Of a stretch of DNA of 64,000 bases, positions 61,698 to 64,000 are shown piece by piece. Origin of the DNA: Caballeronia glathei (GTDB lineage Bacteria; Pseudomonadota; Gammaproteobacteria; Burkholderiales; Burkholderiaceae); contig NZ_JFHC01000039.1 in NCBI RefSeq assembly GCF_000698595.1, forward strand, positions 1 to 64,000, given 5' to 3'. The translations under genes and the position numbers were made by a program. The notes under the pieces were generated by a model. That model was not told where the DNA came from. It was given only the letters and a program-made list of their open reading frames with translations, and ran no database searches. Each line of letters starts with the position of its first letter. Position 1 is the first letter of the stretch.

Positions 61698-62909
61698 ATG
61701 ACCCGATCCACCCTATCGAACAAACAGGTATGGGGCGCTGTGCTTTCCATGTCGCTCTGTGCCTTCGCCCTCGTCGCATCAGAGTTCTTGCCCGTCAGCC
61801 TTCTGACGCCCATCGCACATGAGCTTTCCCTAAGCGAAGGGCAGGCGGGGCAGGCGATTTCTGTGTCGGGATTTTTTGCGGTTCTGACGAGCCTTTCTGT
61901 GTCAACGTTGACGCGACGTTTTGACCGAAAGAAGGTGATTCTCACGCTGACAGCGCTGATGGTAGCCTCGGGCGTTCTCGTGTCCGTGGCGCCCACCTAC
62001 ACTGTCTTGATGCTTGGGCGCGCACTCCTCGGTGTCTCAATTGGCGGATGCTGGTCGATGTCCACGGCCGTGATGATGCGCATCGCACCCGATGCTTTCG
62101 TGCCGCGTGCGATCGCGGTAGTGCAGGGCGGCAGTGCGCTTGCGACGGCAGTCGCCGCACCCGCGGGAAGTTTCCTTGGCTCGATCATTGGATGGCGAGG
62201 TGCCTTTTTCTGCGTCGTGCCGCTTGCCGCCATTGCGCTTATCTGGCAAGCGCTCACCTTGCCGAAGCTACCCGTGCAGCGCCAAGCGCAGACTAGGCGC
62301 GGCGTACTTCGAATAATCAGCGACCGTCAGGTCTTATGCGGGGTCGGCGCTGTCGCTCTGTTGTTTATGGGGCAATTCTCGCTGTTCACCTACCTGCGTC
62401 CCTTTCTTGAGACGGTGACGAAGGTGGACGTGTCAATTCTGTCTTTCATGCTGCTTGTGATCGGCGCCGCAGGGTTGGGCGGCACAGTTTTCGTCGGCTC
62501 GATAATCAAACGGAATCTGCATGGCGTGTTGATCGCGATTCCCTTACTTATGAGCGGCATTGCCGTCGCACTGATGTTTTTTGGCGGATCCGTAGCGACG
62601 ACCGCGGTGTTGCTGGCCGCGTGGGGTTTGATCGCTACCTCAGCACCCGTCGGTTGGTTCACGTGGCTATCTGAAACGCTCCCAGGCGATGCAGAAGCCG
62701 GCGGGGGCCTGATGGTGGCGGTTATCCAGCTTGCTATCACGCTCGGCACGACGCTCGGCGGCCTGCTTTTCGACAGCAGCGGATATCGCGCGACGTTTGG
62801 TCTCTCAGCCGGGCTGCTTTTGGCCGGTGCGGTGCTGGCGGCGGTCGCATCGCGCGTTCGATGCGAAAACGTAGGTAGGACGGCGCCACGCGTTGCGGGG
62901 CAAGCTTAA
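61698..62909 (+). CDS. MFS efflux transporter (DHA1 type)
   Basis: A 403-residue, 12-helix facilitator. VASEFLPVSLLTPIAHEL in helix 1, TLTRRFDRKKVILTLTAL in loop 2-3, and LGRALLGVSIGGCWSMST in helix 4 (antiporter-like) suggest an exporter related to NepI, YdhP and sugar-efflux proteins. I chose ATG 61698 because the preceding 22 residues are basic and unlike the family. No clear ribosome site is seen. It is divergent from paoABC and convergent with a LysR gene that is its probable partner. Confidence 0.85.
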   Translation: MTRSTLSNKQVWGAVLSMSLCAFALVASEFLPVSLLTPIAHELSLSEGQAGQAISVSGFFAVLTSLSVSTLTRRFDRKKVILTLTALMVASGVLVSVAPTYTVLMLGRALLGVSIGGCWSMSTAVMMRIAPDAFVPRAIAVVQGGSALATAVAAPAGSFLGSIIGWRGAFFCVVPLAAIALIWQALTLPKLPVQRQAQTRRGVLRIISDRQVLCGVGAVALLFMGQFSLFTYLRPFLETVTKVDVSILSFMLLVIGAAGLGGTVFVGSIIKRNLHGVLIAIPLLMSGIAVALMFFGGSVATTAVLLAAWGLIATSAPVGWFTWLSETLPGDAEAGGGLMVAVIQLAITLGTTLGGLLFDSSGYRATFGLSAGLLLAGAVLAAVASRVRCENVGRTAPRVAGQA

Positions 62910-62935
62910 GCTAGCCCCAAGGCAGTAGCCCGACT

Positions 62936-63829
62936 TTACAGCGGCTGTTTCAACGCTTCCAAGACGACAGAGAATGCTTTTGAACTCTGACGTCGGCTCG
63001 GGTAATAGGCGTGAAGGCCCGGAAACGCCGGGCACCAGTCGCGCATCACCGGCCGCAATTCACCGCTCTGGATGTGCGGTAGCACGGCGTCCTCGGGAAC
63101 GAACGCCAAACCGTAGCCGTCGATCGCGGCCCGGATCATTTGCGGTTGCGAGTTGAAAATGGTCTGTCCACTCACGCGGGTTTGAACCGAACGCTTCCCT
63201 TTCTGAAGTTCCCAGGCATAAAGGCCTTTGGTCGTCGTCAGGCGCAGCGCGATGCAGTCGTGCTTGAGCAGGTCTTCTGGTGAGCGTGGCAATTGCCGGC
63301 GTTCAAAATACGCGGGCGAGCCGACGATGGACATACGAATGTCCGCGCTGATGCGCACGGCGATCATATCTTTGGCAACCTGATCGCCAAACCGTATGCC
63401 CATGTCGTATCGGTCCTCCACGATGTCGACGAGCCCATAGTCGACTGTCATTTCCACTTGTATTTCTGGATAGTCGCGCAGCACCCTGCGCACCTTCGGC
63501 CAAACGATGGCGTCGATCGCATGATCGGTGGCCGTGATGCGAACGATGCCTGCAGGTCTTTCCCTTGACTCTGACAAGGCCGACAGCTTTGCATCGATTT
63601 CCTCGACCCGCGGCGCGGCGGTTCGGAAGAGGTCCTCTCCGGCTTCGGTCATCGACACACTGCGCGTCGTCCGGGTGAGCAAGCGAATGCCCAGCCGCGA
63701 TTCCAGGTCACGAATCGTATGGCTCAGTGCGGATTGGGAGACGCCGAGCTTCGCGGCAGCACGTGTAAAGCTGCGCTCCCGCGCAACTGCAAGAAAAACG
63801 AGGATGTCGTTGAAGTTTTCACGTGCCAT
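62936..63829 (-). CDS. LysR-family transcriptional regulator
   Basis: A 297-residue LysR protein of the CrgA/YhjC-like branch. FLAVARERSFTRAAAKLGVSQ and SALSHTIRDLESRLGIRLL form the helix-turn-helix, and TRTTRSVSMTEAGE the wing. In the effector domain, VRITATDHAIDAIVWPK and YDMGIRFGDQVAKDMIAVRI are characteristic. It ends 27 bases from the convergent MFS exporter gene. In similar layouts the regulator controls the adjacent exporter or the nearby oxidoreductase operon, though here it does not share an intergenic promoter with either. Confidence 0.88.
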   Translation of the reverse strand: MARENFNDILVFLAVARERSFTRAAAKLGVSQSALSHTIRDLESRLGIRLLTRTTRSVSMTEAGEDLFRTAAPRVEEIDAKLSALSESRERPAGIVRITATDHAIDAIVWPKVRRVLRDYPEIQVEMTVDYGLVDIVEDRYDMGIRFGDQVAKDMIAVRISADIRMSIVGSPAYFERRQLPRSPEDLLKHDCIALRLTTTKGLYAWELQKGKRSVQTRVSGQTIFNSQPQMIRAAIDGYGLAFVPEDAVLPHIQSGELRPVMRDWCPAFPGLHAYYPSRRQSSKAFSVVLEALKQPL

Positions 63830-64000
63830 TGCGCCAGGCGCCCGCTGTAGTCGAATTCAACTCGCGCACCGAAACTCTTCGTGCGCGAACCTGCTGCTAC
63901 CGCGCCGCAGACTCATGAGGCGGGGGTCATGACAACAGCAGTGCTTCGCCACTTTAATCAGACACGGTCATGAATGTAAAGCGCTTCAACCAATTGCAGG

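Noticed and set aside
1..64000. CRISPR arrays, rRNA genes or an origin of replication
   Set aside because: No regular spaced repeats, rRNA-like stretches, or repA/parAB genes with iterons were seen.

Overview
The window looks like accessory, catabolism-rich DNA from a Burkholderiaceae bacterium, most likely Paraburkholderia or Caballeronia and probably a secondary chromosome or megaplasmid. This is inferred from the roughly 60% GC coding bias, four LysR regulators, PaoABC-type and Rbs-type systems typical of that group, and the absence of core housekeeping operons. No rRNA or convincing tRNA gene and no CRISPR array was seen.

Layout. 1-1.9 kb: degenerate DNA, then a compact TumE-type toxin/HTH pair. 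2-9.2 kb: a minus-strand operon for intradiol cleavage of hydroxyquinol and maleylacetate reduction, with Dabb, YciI, SDR and inositol-dehydrogenase-like genes; a LysR regulator is divergent and another lies at the end. 9.4-16.8 kb: a sugar/cyclitol ABC importer (binding protein, ATPase, two permeases), a Gfo/Idh dehydrogenase and a TIM-barrel sugar isomerase. Three copies of one LysR-box-like element precede the dioxygenase operon, the ABC operon and the binding-protein operon, so these appear to form one regulon. 17-18.7 kb: an ABM-domain protein, an Rrf2 repressor with two matching operators, and an apparently chimeric SDR.

18.7-27.3 kb is a decayed, mobile-element-rich stretch. It holds fragments of IS66-like, Tn3-like, integrase-type and ISKra4-type transposases, a broken rpoD N-terminus and an IHF tail. 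Between them sit an intact M1-family lipoprotein aminopeptidase, a SET-domain methyltransferase and small hypothetical genes.

27.4-54.9 kb is a large sugar-acid/alcohol/aldehyde catabolic region. A plus-strand operon has an MFS importer, Zn-alcohol dehydrogenase, ALDH, MmgE/PrpD protein, bicupin, Asp/Glu racemase, HpcH aldolase and D-2-hydroxyacid dehydrogenase. After a LysR gene and another ALDH comes a minus-strand set: 3-oxo-tetronate kinase, two beta-hydroxyacid dehydrogenases (one lacking catalytic residues), ALDH, SDR, SMP-30 lactonase and an ABM protein. A plus-strand set follows: GMC oxidoreductase, ALDH, two tandem RbsB-like binding proteins, ATPase, permease and a small protein. That small protein is a paralogue of one in the hydroxyquinol operon. 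At its end an MHS-family transporter and an amidohydrolase are both broken.

57-64 kb: a periplasmic PaoABC-type molybdenum aldehyde oxidoreductase with an overlapping cyclophilin-like protein, then an MFS exporter and its convergent LysR gene. The most interesting hypothesis is that the first region imports a cyclitol or aromatic glycoside and converts or releases it to a trihydroxybenzene for ring cleavage, because no aromatic hydroxylase is present.
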